From Schistocerca nitens (Eukaryota; Arthropoda; Insecta; Orthoptera; Acrididae), in assembly GCF_023898315.1 (NCBI RefSeq), contig NC_064615.1, positions 732,017,450 through 732,081,449 on the forward strand: DNA of 64,000 nucleotides, given 5' to 3'. Each line of letters opens with the position of its first letter. Within the stretch, counting starts at the first letter, position 1. A model generated the notes under the pieces. That model searched no databases. It saw nothing but the letters and a program-made list of their open reading frames with translations, and had not been told where the DNA came from. Position numbers and translations under genes: made by a program. Positions 36,061 to 46,316 of the stretch are shown here, piece by piece.

Positions 36061-36401
36061 GGGGAGGGGATGGCATGTAGTGTGGCAGACCAGGGAACAA
36101 CATTATGTAGGTAAGCCACTAATGGCAACTGGTCACATATGAAACATGTATTTTGTAGGTAACTGCTAACATGTTTATTCTTGTTTCCATTTGGATACGA
36201 GTTTATTATTAGTTTACTGTCAAACAGTCTTGTTTTTGCCTTTCAGTTCATTATTTTACGTAAATTTACAATTCCCAGAAAATTAAAAAATAATTAGCAT
36301 GTCATCAGTTTCTGAAACCTCATTTCTAACTTCTGTACCATACAAATGATAGATAAATAATGTTCAAAACTAAATCAAGATTGAGTGCAAATGTTAACTG
36401 T

Positions 36402-36690
36402 TGACCACTGTAACTAAGTGATCGGGCAGTTGACTGCCATGTGGAGAATCTGGGCTTGATTGCCAGAACTGCGAGGGATTTTTTTCTTCATGGAAGGACT
36501 TGTACATTGTGCACTCAGTCTCATCAAGCCAACTGAGGAGATATTCAACCATTTAGTACCATTCCAAGGTCAAGAAACCAGCAACACCCAGGAGAGCAGT
36601 GTCCTGACCACATGTCCCCCATACCACATCCATGCCATTGGCAGAGGATGAAATTGAGGTCATGTAGTCTCAATTGGCCCATCTGAGGCC
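36402..36690 (+). mobile_element. tRNA-headed SINE sharing the body of the 5S-headed SINE
   Basis: The head resembles a decayed tRNA: an A-box-like CTAAGTGATCGGGCAG and a B-box-like GGGCTTGATTGCC near 36,451. The body TGCACTCAGTCTCATCAAGC, GAGGAG, GGTCAAGAA, GGAGAGCAGTG, GAGGATGA and finally GAGGCC follows the same order and spacing as the body of the SINE at 2,460-2,653. This copy is older and more diverged. No TSD was identified. Confidence 0.6.
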
Positions 36691-36835
36691 AGAATACAAA
36701 TCTTTCCTTTATTTCCATAGCTATATAATAGCTGAAATTTTATAGAGAAAAACATATTCGGATATGATGTAAGGTATGTAAACAAAATCTCCATTTGTTG
36801 CGGAACACTTTCCTCTATTTGACCATGCATATAAG

Positions 36836-36864
36836 TCTTCTCTTCTTCTTCTTCTTCTTCTTCT
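36836..36864 (+). repeat. (TTC)n microsatellite
   Basis: About nine TTC/CTT units. The minus-strand frame here (E-rich) reads this repeat and is not a gene. Confidence 0.9.
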
Positions 36865-38144
36865 ACTGCCACCACAGGGTTAGGCCTAGGGTCTGTCTTG
36901 GTCTCATCATCTCTTTCTTAGTCTCCCAACATTTCTCTTGCCCCATGGCTCACAATTTATTGCTAGTTTTGGGAAGTCTTTGTGGCAGCATATGAAATAC
37001 ATGTTCTTGCCAATTTCTTTGTATTGGATTGCTCTTTGGGTTATTGGTTGCCTCCCTAATTCTTCCCTTGTTACTTCATTTAAAATTTTGTCTCCTCTTG
37101 TGCACCCTTTCACCAATGTTACACACTTCATTTCTAATGCTTCTAGTTGTGATAATCTTTATTTCTGAGAGTGCAACTTTCTGCCCCACATAAAAAAGTG
37201 AGAACTGCCAAGACTTTATAAAATAACAGTTGTGTCTCTTTATTGTGCCTTATGTATGCTGGCAAATATTAGTTTTTTTTCTGTATATTAATATCTTTTT
37301 CATGTGATATGCCACATCCTAAACATTTTAAATGAGCTACGTACTCTATCACTATATTATTGAGGACTTTTTTTTGTTTTACTGTGTGAGTAGCTAAAAA
37401 GCCATGGTTTCAGTTTTATTTACAGATAATATCAGATTGTTGCTTGTGCTTATCCCATTTGATTTATGTAATGCCAGTTTCAATTTATCTTTGCTATCAC
37501 GTATGATAATTTAATCTTCCACAAATAACAACATGTGAATATGTTCATTTCTCCCAGTATTTATGCCTGATGATGTCCACCTTTTCCCCATTCTCTGATT
37601 GTGTTATCTAAATAGATACTGAATAATATTAGTGAAAAGCTATACCCATGTTTTACACCTTGGTTTGTTTTTATTTCATTCATTATTTCTTTAATTCTTG
37701 TGTTCAGATATCAGTCTTCCTCAACTTGGCTGACATTTAAGGATTCCTCTTTTTCCATTGTTACCCATAGCTTATTCCAGATTAAATTCTCACCTTTTTG
37801 TATTATCTGTTTCACTGTGAAAAAACCATGTATGCATGATCTTCCCCTTCAGAAACATACTTGTCCCTTCATCAAAATTACATTTGAGAAATTTTTTGGT
37901 CTTTCATTTTTTATTTTGCTGTAGATTTTTTAAGCAATAATCAGAATACTTATACCACTGTATTTAGGCATATTACTTCTTTCTCCTTTCTTATGTACTG
38001 AAATGATCTTTGCTATTTTCGCATTTTTCTCACATCTCATATTTTATACAGCAAATGTTAAAGAGATGCATCATACTTATTCTAAGAGAATTCCTCTATT
38101 TTTAATCAATTTGGAATTTATTCTCTCTAATCATGGTGAATTCT

Positions 38145-38616
38145 TGTTGTAACAGTGACTGGAATGGTCACGGGGTTGAAGTGACAGAAAGCGCGGCAGG
38201 ACCCGCGGAGCGGCCCATGAACAGCAACACAATGGGAGGGGACGGTCACGACCAATGAAGGACAGAATGAACAACAACAAGATTGAAACAATGGAGTCAC
38301 AAGAAAACCTAACAACCACGTCCACTCGTACACAGAACAAGAAAGTAAATAAGCTATATAAGGTGAGGCGATGTGTCCAGAGACGTACGCAACATTAGAC
38401 TGGCTGGCTGATAGAGAGGCAGGCACTTAAATACTCTATTGGTGGTGCCGCTATTGGCCGCTGGAACCACGTGTTCCACTGTGGCGCCCTCACACTAAAT
38501 GCGGGCCAGGAGTCGTGCGCCGCCACAGCTTACGGTGCGATGGTGCAGAGACTTCTAGGGGTCTTCGACGTCCATAATGCCTGGCAGGGATTAAAATTCC
38601 ATGGCGCACAGTACCA
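38145..38616 (+). mobile_element. Solo LTR inside the old LINE
   Basis: A 472-bp GC-richer block starting TGTTGTAACAG and ending CAGTACCA, flanked by GAATTCT at 38138-38144 and 38617-38623. Removing it restores continuous LINE-like sequence. A TATA box (CTATATAAGG, 38354-38363) sits mid-element in the plus orientation. No internal retrotransposon sequence is present, so this is probably a solo LTR left by recombination. The TSD is 5-7 bp, part of which may be coincidence. Confidence 0.7.
38354..38363 (+). promoter_or_regulatory. TATA box of the solo LTR
   Basis: CTATATAAGG in the middle of the LTR, placed as expected for the U3/R boundary, about 210 bp from its 5' end. Confidence 0.5.
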
Positions 38617-39865
38617 GAATTCTGGTTTCTCATTTTTTAAAAACTATCTTCAATTCTGCCAGGTCTATGTAATCCATTCCTTGCAGTTGTTCTTTTTTAT
38701 CTGCTTCTCTGGTTTCTGGATTGTACCAATAGTCCATTATAAAGTTGTAATCTAGTCAGATTCTTGTATTGTATTTAGATTTATGGTATCTCCTTTAACT
38801 TTGTTGATCACATGGTTATCATGTTCAGTTCTACTTATAAACTTGTCTCAAGTTGTTGTATGTGCCGATCTTACTTTTGCTTCCGTTTTTAAAATGGTGT
38901 TGCTCTTTAGCTTCATTACTAAGCCTCTTTTCCAATTGGTTGTGTGTTTTTCACCTAGCACTTCACTTGCCATCTTCTTTATAACATTTTTATTTTTCAT
39001 CATTCTTCATTTATGTCTTCATTAGTTGAGCAGCTGTGTGATTGTGTTCTTATATAGATTTCTTAACATCTCTTCTTGCAACAGATATACTTTAAATCTT
39101 TTATTTAAATCATTGTCATCTTTATTTTTAATTTTTATTTATTGCTTTTTCCATCTTGACCATAGCTGGAATTTGATTTTGCGTGGTAGTTGTCTTTACT
39201 TATATTGCTGCCTGTATATACTCAAGGGCCTCTTGTACTTGGAGCTAACATTTGGTTAATTATTACATAAAATGTTGTTGAATGGTAACCTTGTGCAGAA
39301 TATGTAAATTTGTTAATGTATTCCTGCTCAAAGAATGTGTTTGTTACCTTCAGTTTGTTAAATGTTACAAATTCCCTTAGTCTTGCTCCATTTTGATTTA
39401 TAATATCTTCCGTATTATTATGTTTTCTAGTTTTAGCATCTAAATCCCCTGCTAAAATAATGTGGTCCTTATTGTTCAATATATTTAGATTTTTCTGAAA
39501 TTCTTCACATTCTAGGTTTGTTTCTTCATTCTTCCCTCTCCCTGTGCATAATTTCCTGTTTCTGTTAGATGTCTCCTATTTAATTTTAATCTTATTGTTA
39601 AGAGTCTTTCATTTAATGAAGAATAATCTCTTATTTTATCACACCACTTAATTTTTATTAAAATGACTACCCTCTAATGTACTCTTTTTGCTCGTGACAT
39701 AGTGCTGTAAAGTTGACATAGTCCTCTAGCTTTTTTGTGCCTTTAGGCTTCTTCCTGGTTTCTGTTATCACAGCAATAATTATTTTAAACTTTTGAGAGT
39801 TCTGTTTAGTTCAGTTTCATTTGATCCTAGCCCCTGTACATTCCATGTTACCGTATTCATTAGAT

Positions 39866-41054
39866 CAGGGGCGGGCAAACGTTGCACGTGGCTCATGAGC
39901 GCACAGCGCTGCACGTGTGCTGCTCGCGTGCAGGCGTTGACCGGGGCTGTGGCGACAGCCGGCAGGTTGTGGCAGTGTAGTGCCAGGCTAAGCTGCGGAT
40001 GTTGATGCAAAGCGAGCACTATGTAGTGAACGTTGTATTTCAAGAAACGGAGAAGTGGAAATTTGCTATCTTTTAAAAAGTAATGGGAGAATCATTTTTT
40101 CTTTGTGCAAAAACGTGAAAATTCCAAATGTTTAATATGTGGCAGTATTCTCGCTGGTCAATGGAAGTTTAGTATTGAAGGCCATTATAATAAATTTCAC
40201 AAGGATGAGTACAATTTATTGTCGGATTCTGAGCGGATGGGGAATTGACTGAGCTTAAGAAGACAGATCTGACGATACCAGATGAATCAGTCGTAGTTGG
40301 CCGGCCGGAGTGGCCGAGCGGTTCTAGGCACTACAGTCTGGAACCGCGTGACCGCTATGGTCGCAGGTTCGAATCCTGCCTCAGGCATGGATGTGTGTGA
40401 TGTCCTTAGGTAAGTTAGGTTTAAGTAGTTCTAAGTTCTAGGGGACTGATGACCACAGCAGTTAAGTCCCATAGTGCTCAGAGCCATTTGAATTTGTCGT
40501 AGTTGCTGTTGTCACGAGAGATCTGCAACTTTCTCTCATCATGTCTCTCATCTAACTGATCTAACATTTTATGGAGTACTGTTTTCAAGTTTTCAGGACG
40601 ACAACAATAATAGCCCAGCGGTATGTGCAAGTTATAAGACTGCGCTTAATATAGCGAGAGCTGGAAAACCATTTGCTGAATTAGTAAGTCTCGGTTAAGA
40701 GCAAACATCAGTGATGAAAATTTACGTAACTGTTTGTGTTTGTCTATATGTAGAAATTTTGTTCCAGGTATTAAACGTATTGTAAACACCTGTGATAATT
40801 AAATAAAACGTATCGTAGGTAATAGGTACTCTTTCAAATCATGATTTCTTTCAAGCACTCCTACTAACCTTATTGATTCACTCAATAAAGCAAGCTAGGA
40901 AACAAAACGCATTACAGAGGAAGGAGCGGACAGAAGGCATGGTGGGGATGGGAGATAAGCCGGTGGCCAGCTTGCCCCTGTGTGCACGCGGAACACCTGT
41001 TAACTGCACGCGTGCAAGTGCACCGCACATGTGCAGGATTCCTGCCCGCCCCTG
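39866..41054 (+). mobile_element. hAT transposon, internally deleted
   Basis: The 1,189-bp element (including a nested SINE) has terminal inverted repeats CAGGGGCGGGCA / TGCCCGCCCCTG. Perfect 8-bp TSDs CATTAGAT flank it at 39858-39865 and 41055-41062, diagnostic for hAT. Inside are scraps of a BED-finger hAT transposase of the ZBED5/GTF2IRD2-like kind: KCLICGSILAGQWKFSIEGH with C, C, H and H at 40129-40200, and SYKTALNIARAGKPFAELV near 40,630-40,690. The dimerisation and catalytic region is missing, so it is non-autonomous. Confidence 0.92.
40300..40495 (+). mobile_element. tRNA-derived SINE, LM1-like, in the hAT
   Basis: A full-length 196-bp SINE starting GCCGGCCGGAGTGGCCGAGC. The A box TGGCCGAGCGG is at 40311-40321 and the B box GGTTCGAATCC at 40366-40376. 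The body includes GACTGATGACCACAGCAG and ends GCTCAGAGCCATTTGAATTT. A 10-bp perfect TSD GTCGTAGTTG lies at 40290-40299 and 40496-40505. Both promoter boxes match the tRNA consensus, so it could still be transcribed by Pol III. Confidence 0.95.
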
Positions 41055-41098
41055 CATTAGATCCACTAATCCTTTTTTAATATCCATATTCATGCATG

Positions 41099-42959
41099 TA
41101 ACGCAGTAAATGAAGCTGGCAAAAGGGAATACAAATGTCTCAAAAATGAGATTGACGGGAAGTGCAAAATGGCTAAGCAGGGATGGTTAGAGGACAAATG
41201 TAAGGATGTAGAGGCTTACCTCACTAGGGGGAGATAGATACTGCCGACAGGAAAATTAAAGAGACCTTTGGAGAAAAGAGAGCCACTTGTATGAATATCA
41301 AGAGCTCAGATGGAAACCCATTTCTAAGCAAAGAAAGGAAAGCAGAAAGGTGGAAGGAGTATATAGAGGGTCTATACAAGGTTGATGTATTTGAGGACAA
41401 TATTAGGGAAATGAAAGAGGATGTAGAAGAAGATGAAATGGGAGATACAATACTGCGTGAAGAGTTTGACAGAGCACTAAAAGACCTGAGTTGAAACAAG
41501 GCCCCAGGAGTAGACAACATTCCACTAGAACTACTGATGGCCTTGGGAGAGCCAGTCCTGACATAACTCTACCATCTTGTGAGCAAGATGTATGAGACAG
41601 CCGAAATATCCTCAGACTTCGAGAAGAATATAATAATTCCAATCCCAAAGAAAGCAGGTGTTGACAGATGTGAAAATTACCTAACTATCAGTTTAATAAG
41701 CCACGGCTGCAAAATACTAACGTGTATTCTTTACAGATGAATGGAAAAACTGGTAGAAGCCGACCTTGACGAAGATCAGTTTGGATTCCGCAGAAATGTT
41801 GGAACACGTGAGGCAATACTGACCCTACAACTTATCTTAGAAAATAGATTAAGGAAAGGCAAACCTACATTTCTAGCTTTTGTAGACTTAGAGAAAGCTT
41901 TTGACAATGTTGACTGGAATACTCTCTTTCAAATTCTGAAGGTGGCAGGGGTAAAATACAGAGAGCGAAAGGCTATTTACAATTTGTACAGAAACCAGAT
42001 GGCAGTTATAAGAGTCGAGGGGCATGAAAGGGAAGCAGCGGTTGGGAAGGGAGTGAGACAGGGTCGTAGGCTGTCCCCGATGTTATTCAATCTGTATATT
42101 GAGCAAGCAGTGAAGGAAACAAAAGAAAAATTCAGAGTAGGTATTAAAGTCCATGGAGAAGAAATAAAAACATTGAGGTTTGCCGATGACATTGTAATTC
42201 TGTCAGAGTCAGCAAAGGACTTGGAAGAGCAGTTGAACGGAATGGACAGTGTCTTGAAAGGAGGATATAAGATGAACATCAACAAAAGCAAAATGAGGGT
42301 AATTGAATGTAGTCGAATTAAGTCGGGTGATGCTGAGGGAATTAGATTAGGAAATGAGACACATATAGTAGTAAAGGATTTTTGCTATTTGGGGAGCAAA
42401 ATAACTGATGATGGTCGAAGTAGAGAGGATATAAAATGTAGACTGGCAATGGCAAGGAAAGCGTTTCTGAAGAAGAGAAATTATTTAACACCGAGTATAG
42501 ATTTAAGTGTCAGGAAGTTGTTTCTGAAAGTATTTGTATGGAGTGTAGTCTTGTATGGAAGTGACACATGGGTGATAACTAGTTTGGACAAGAAGAGAAT
42601 AGAAGCTTTTGAAATGTGGTGCTACAGAAGAATGCTGAAGATTAGATGGGTAGATCACATAACTAATGAGGAGGTATTGAATAGAATTGGGGAGAAGAGG
42701 AGTTTGTGGCACAACTTGACAAGAAGAAGGGACCGGTTGGTAGGACATGTTCTGAGGCATCAAGGGATCTCAAATTTAGCATTGGCGGGCAGTGTGGAGG
42801 GTAAAAATCATAGAGGGAGACCAAGAGATGAATACACTAAGCAGATTCAGAAGGATGTAGGTTGCAGTAAGTACTGGGAGATGAAGAAGCTTGCACAGGA
42901 TAGAGTAGCATGGAGAGCTGCAGCAAACCAATCTCAGGACTGAAGACAACAACTACAAC
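41099..42959 (+). mobile_element. RTE-type LINE, 5'-truncated, copy 2
   Basis: Same family as the element at 25.7 kb. It begins within the linker before the RT and ends in the ACAACAACTACAAC tail. The TSD ATTCATGCATG (11 bp, perfect) lies at 41088-41098 and 42960-42970, in sequence belonging to the old minus-strand LINE. 5' truncation of about 1.5 kb is typical of target-primed reverse transcription. Confidence 0.95.
41741..42943 (+). CDS. LINE reverse transcriptase C-terminal half, intact 400-codon frame
   Basis: An uninterrupted frame from RT domain start to the stop before the 3' tail. Motifs in order: EDQFGFRRNVGTREAI, FVDLEKAFDNVDW (catalytic Asp), GVRQGRRLSPMLFNLYIEQA, RFADDIVILSESAKD (catalytic FADD), INKSKMRVIECSRI, FCYLGSKITDDGRS, then the C-terminal RGRPRDEYTKQIQKDVGC. 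Upstream, the frame is broken by a TGA at about 41,738, where copy 1 has an Arg codon, and by other stops near 41,494 and 41,564. The endonuclease is absent because of truncation. The ATG is simply the first one in the frame. Without a promoter or endonuclease it is not expected to be an autonomous gene. Confidence 0.85.
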   Translation: MEKLVEADLDEDQFGFRRNVGTREAILTLQLILENRLRKGKPTFLAFVDLEKAFDNVDWNTLFQILKVAGVKYRERKAIYNLYRNQMAVIRVEGHEREAAVGKGVRQGRRLSPMLFNLYIEQAVKETKEKFRVGIKVHGEEIKTLRFADDIVILSESAKDLEEQLNGMDSVLKGGYKMNINKSKMRVIECSRIKSGDAEGIRLGNETHIVVKDFCYLGSKITDDGRSREDIKCRLAMARKAFLKKRNYLTPSIDLSVRKLFLKVFVWSVVLYGSDTWVITSLDKKRIEAFEMWCYRRMLKIRWVDHITNEEVLNRIGEKRSLWHNLTRRRDRLVGHVLRHQGISNLALAGSVEGKNHRGRPRDEYTKQIQKDVGCSKYWEMKKLAQDRVAWRAAANQSQD

Positions 42960-42990
42960 ATTCATGCATGATCATTTTATATTTTGTCCA

Positions 42991-43689
42991 GCCTTGTTCT
43001 GAGGCTCAATGTTGGACTCTGGACATTAATGCTACCAAATTTGGTAATTGTATGGTAATTATTTTCTGTATTATAGGATGCTAGACAGGGAAAATTTAAT
43101 TGTAACTACCTAGTATTAATACTATAGTGATTAAAATACCTCATTGATATGACATAATACAACAATCATGTGTGACTAATGAAATAAAAAAGCAAACTAT
43201 CTCTATGATTCAGTATAAAAGTTTTAAAAAATGTAACAGTGATTGATATTTACAATATTTCAATCTGTAGCCACACCACTACTGTGCCCCTCATTAAATT
43301 TTGACAGTGCAGTAGAGTTTGCCACACAAGACATAGTCAGCACATAAATGGCAAAGGAAAATCCCTTCTATGCAACTTCAGCTTAAAAAGTCGGTACAGG
43401 GAAACTCCCAGCAGAAACCAAGCCTGACACGTGTTGGATTTGGTAACAATAACTTGCATTGAGCCATAAAGAAAATGCAGAAGAAGGAGCAATACGTGTT
43501 CCATCCAATAACAAAAATCGTTTAATGTTCTTACAATCCCTGAAAAGTAAGCTTAATGAATTTCACAACTGGTCAGACTGCAGCATATCAACAGCTCCAT
43601 CACATCAAAATTAATAGAAAACAGTATACACAAGTAAATTTACAATTATTTTGAAAGTAATAAATTACTGAGTAATAGACAGTTGGTTT
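42991..43689 (+). other. Unassigned interval
   Basis: Possibly the 5' region of the old minus-strand LINE. No motif seen. Confidence 0.3.
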
Positions 43690-45060
43690 TTGATGTCAGC
43701 TGTTGACAACAAAAGCAGTAGGGTGTCTCCTCGGTAACACATATGAAGGGTATGAGAACAAGAAATTTGTTTGTGCAACTCTGTTAGATTTAAGAAAAAT
43801 TCTGTCACACATGGTATAATGATGAAGAAGCTAGAACATTGTGGTGTTGTACATAATCCATTACAACCAAAATTCAACATCTCTGAAAATAAAGTGGGGA
43901 ATCTCACTAGACTCAGTGCTTGGGCCTTTCCTGTTAATTGTATATGTAGATAGAAACAAAATTCCAATGTTCATGGAAAGAGAAAAGTTCAAGTTTTTAT
44001 GCATTCAATGTGAGCACCATATGTTACATGACAAAAGTCAAAACAGAAGCTCATTTCCTGCCAAACACAAAGCAGTTGCTCCTTCATTATCAAATTCTCA
44101 GCTTCAACAATGTGATATTGCAGACTTTCAAGAGTATCAGGCATAGGGGTGATAAAAATGGAGCCTTTTATGTGATCCCACAGATAAAAGTCACTAGGTG
44201 TGAGGTCTGGAGACCTGGGGGGCCACTGGTGATGAAGTTAATCTTTGCCTCCTCTTCCAAGAATTTCTCTAATCACATCCGACAATTACCTGAATGATGC
44301 CATTCCATGATTTTGGATTGGAAGAGGGGGAGCAGAAAATAAACTTGTAACTGTGGGGTTATGTAAAAGATCACAATTTTATTCCCCATATGTCTGGCAC
44401 TCTTAAAATTCTGTGACATTGCATTCTTGAAACTGTAAATTCAATAACGAGAGAGCAGCTGCTTTGTGTGTGGCAGGAAATGAGCCACTATTTTGATATT
44501 TGTCATGTAACACATGTTGCTCACATTGAAAGCATAAAAATTTGAACTTTTCTCTTTCCAGGAATGTCAGAATTGTGTTTGTATCTTTTGTAGTTTGGAA
44601 GCAATAAATGTTTGAAATCTGTTCCTTCTTTTTGAATAGCCCTGTAATATTAGGACTAGCACCAAGACAAAGCTGCAAAAATTGCTTTAAAGAACTCAAC
44701 ATAATGTATTTATACAGTTGTGTAATATATGATAAAGGAAACATAAGGAATTTTAATGTAGTATATCTAATGCAAGTCCATAATACCCAAAATAATAGTA
44801 ACCTATATCTTCTGACCTCAAGACTGACAATAAAATTACAAGAGACGTAAGCACCTATGTCTGAATTTCTATAACAAACTCCCAAAGACAGTGATCAATC
44901 TACACATGAATAGCTTTATGCATACCATAGGAGTGTGATTCAAATGTATGCCATACTACTCAATTGATGAGTTTCTAAACAGCAACACACAAGAGGAAGG
45001 CAATAAGAGCTGATAAGTACATTATAAACTATGCCTGTATATGTGTGACAGTAATGTACA
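43690..45060 (+). pseudogene. CR1/L2-like LINE relic split by a foldback element
   Basis: Before the insertion, one frame reads LLDLRKIL, LEHCGVVHNPL and then SVLGPFLLIVYVDRN (the RT motif usually read as GSVLGPLLFLVYINDL) at 43,880-43,955. After it, 44,640-44,830 reads RQSCKNCFKELNI, VHNTQNNSNLYL and SRLTIKLQET, which matches the HNTR..L..P..RL motif of the C-terminal region seen in the LINE at 3.8-4.5 kb. The catalytic FADD segment lies at the breakpoint and is not seen. Confidence 0.7.
43949..44585. mobile_element. Foldback element with transposase-coding arms
   Basis: The arms, about 43,949-44,155 and 44,375-44,585, are inverted copies of each other. The outermost stretch matches well (for example TGGAAAGAGAAAAGTTCAA in both). 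Read outward, each arm encodes the C-terminus of an IS630/mariner-type transposase: left arm (minus strand) VWQEMSSCFDFCHVTYGAHI, right arm (plus strand) WQEMSHYFDICHVTHVAHIE. The centre, read on the minus strand, adds the preceding transposase part, PPRSPDLTPSDFYLWDHIKG with an Asp-rich SPD motif. It sits inside the CR1-like LINE; a TA-like flank is plausible but not certain. Confidence 0.75.
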
Positions 45061-45072
45061 AGCCTTTGCACG

Positions 45073-45101
45073 AGAGAGAGAGATATATATATATATATAT
45101 C
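45073..45101 (+). repeat. (GA)n(TA)n microsatellite
   Basis: An AG run continuing directly into a TA run. Confidence 0.95.
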
Positions 45102-45124
45102 AATGGAAAATGTACATGTGATCT

Positions 45125-46120
45125 GCAGATAATTTAGAGACTTTAGGGAAAAACAGAAGCACTTGTATGAAAATCAAGAGTTCACGTGACAAGCTAACAC
45201 TTAGCAAAGTACAGAAGGACCATTGAAAGGAGCATTTAGGAAGTCAATACAAAGAAAACAAATTTGAAGACAATATAAAAGGAGAGGAGGATGCAGGAGG
45301 AGTTGAGATTGGAGATGTTATAAGATGAGAAAAATCTTTCAGAACAGTAAAAGACATAACTCAAAACAAGGCACTTGGAACAGATGACATTAAATCAGAA
45401 TTATTTAAATACCTCAGAGAAGGAGCCATGAGAAAACTATATCTCCTCCTTTGCAAGATATTATGAGACAGGAGAAATATCCTCAGACTTTGAGAAGAAT
45501 GAAATAATTTCAATTCCAAAGAATACAGGTGCTGGTCAGGGTGAATATTACAGAACTATTAGTTTAGTAAGTCATGAGTGCAAAATAGTGTCACAAAATA
45601 TTTACAAAATAATGGAAAATGTTTGAAGATGATGTCATAGAAGATCAGTAGGAATATTTGAGGCAGTACTGATCCTATGACGTATCTTAGAAGGTAGAGT
45701 ATAGAAAGACAAACTTACGTTTATAGCATTTGCAAATTTAGAGGAAGATTTTGAAAATGTTGACTGGAATATACTCTTTGAAATTCTGAAGGTATCAAGG
45801 ATAAATTACAGGCAGTGAGTCATTATCTATAACTTGTACAGAACCAGATTGCAGTTATAACAGTTGAAGGACATGGAAGGGCAGCAGTAGTTGAGAAGGG
45901 AGTGATGTAAAGTTGTAACCTATCTTAAGTGTTATTCAGCCTGTATGTAGAGCAATCAGTAAACAAAACCTAGAAGAAATTTAGAAAGTAAATTAAATTT
46001 CAGGGAGAAAAATTAAAAACTTTGAGATTTGATAGTGACATTCTAATTTCTTCAGAGATGGCCAAAGTCTTAGAGGATCAGTTGAACAGAATAGATAGTG
46101 CCTTAAAAAGAAGATTCAAA
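45125..46120 (+). pseudogene. RTE-type LINE, old copy 3, left half
   Basis: Diverged copy of the LINE at 25.7 and 41.1 kb. Nucleotide similarity is plain throughout, for example TATCCTCAGACTTTGAGAAG, GTTGACTGGAATATACTCTT and TGAAATTCTGAAGGTATCA. Many stops are present. It ends abruptly at 46,120, at a point corresponding to about 90 bp past the FADD motif, and resumes at 50,880. Confidence 0.85.
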
Positions 46121-46316
46121 TAGCTGCTCTATTGATTTTCTCAACAGTCTTTCCTGAAGAGAACGTTGTCTTTCCTGCAGGAATTTCCATTTGAGTTCAT
46201 GAAGCATCTCTGTAACACTTGCATATTGATTAAAACTACCTGTAACAAAACTAGCTGCATACCTCTGGTTCACCATTTTCCATTAATCTGATCTGGACGG
46301 CATCACAAACACTCAA

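Larger units (their letters stand above)
36880..42990 (-). pseudogene. Old LINE (minus) split by several younger insertions
   Basis: The C-terminal region lies at 37131-36907 (CTRGDKILNEVTREELG and GKRNVGRLRKR, a LINE C-terminal motif). The endonuclease is near 39,850-39,222: the start TWNVQGLGSNETELNRTL at about 39,782-39,846, then ILAGDLDAKTRKHN and KFTYSAQGYHSTTFYVIINQ. The coding frame before the endonuclease continues across the hAT insertion: the bases at 41,062-41,090 read MDIKKGLVDL and join directly to MNTVTWNVQ once the hAT and one TSD copy are removed. RT motifs between 37.2 and 39.2 kb are too decayed to place. Insertions are at 38,145-38,616, 39,866-41,054 and 41,099-42,959. Confidence 0.7.

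Noticed and set aside
40366..40376. tRNA genes at B-box matches such as this one
   Set aside because: Each match lies in a SINE with a TSD and a body; none folds as a complete tRNA with an acceptor stem in my reading.
41741..42943. A host gene related to craniofacial development protein 2
   Set aside because: The name is a common annotation of RTE LINE products; TSDs and the AC-rich tail show a LINE copy.
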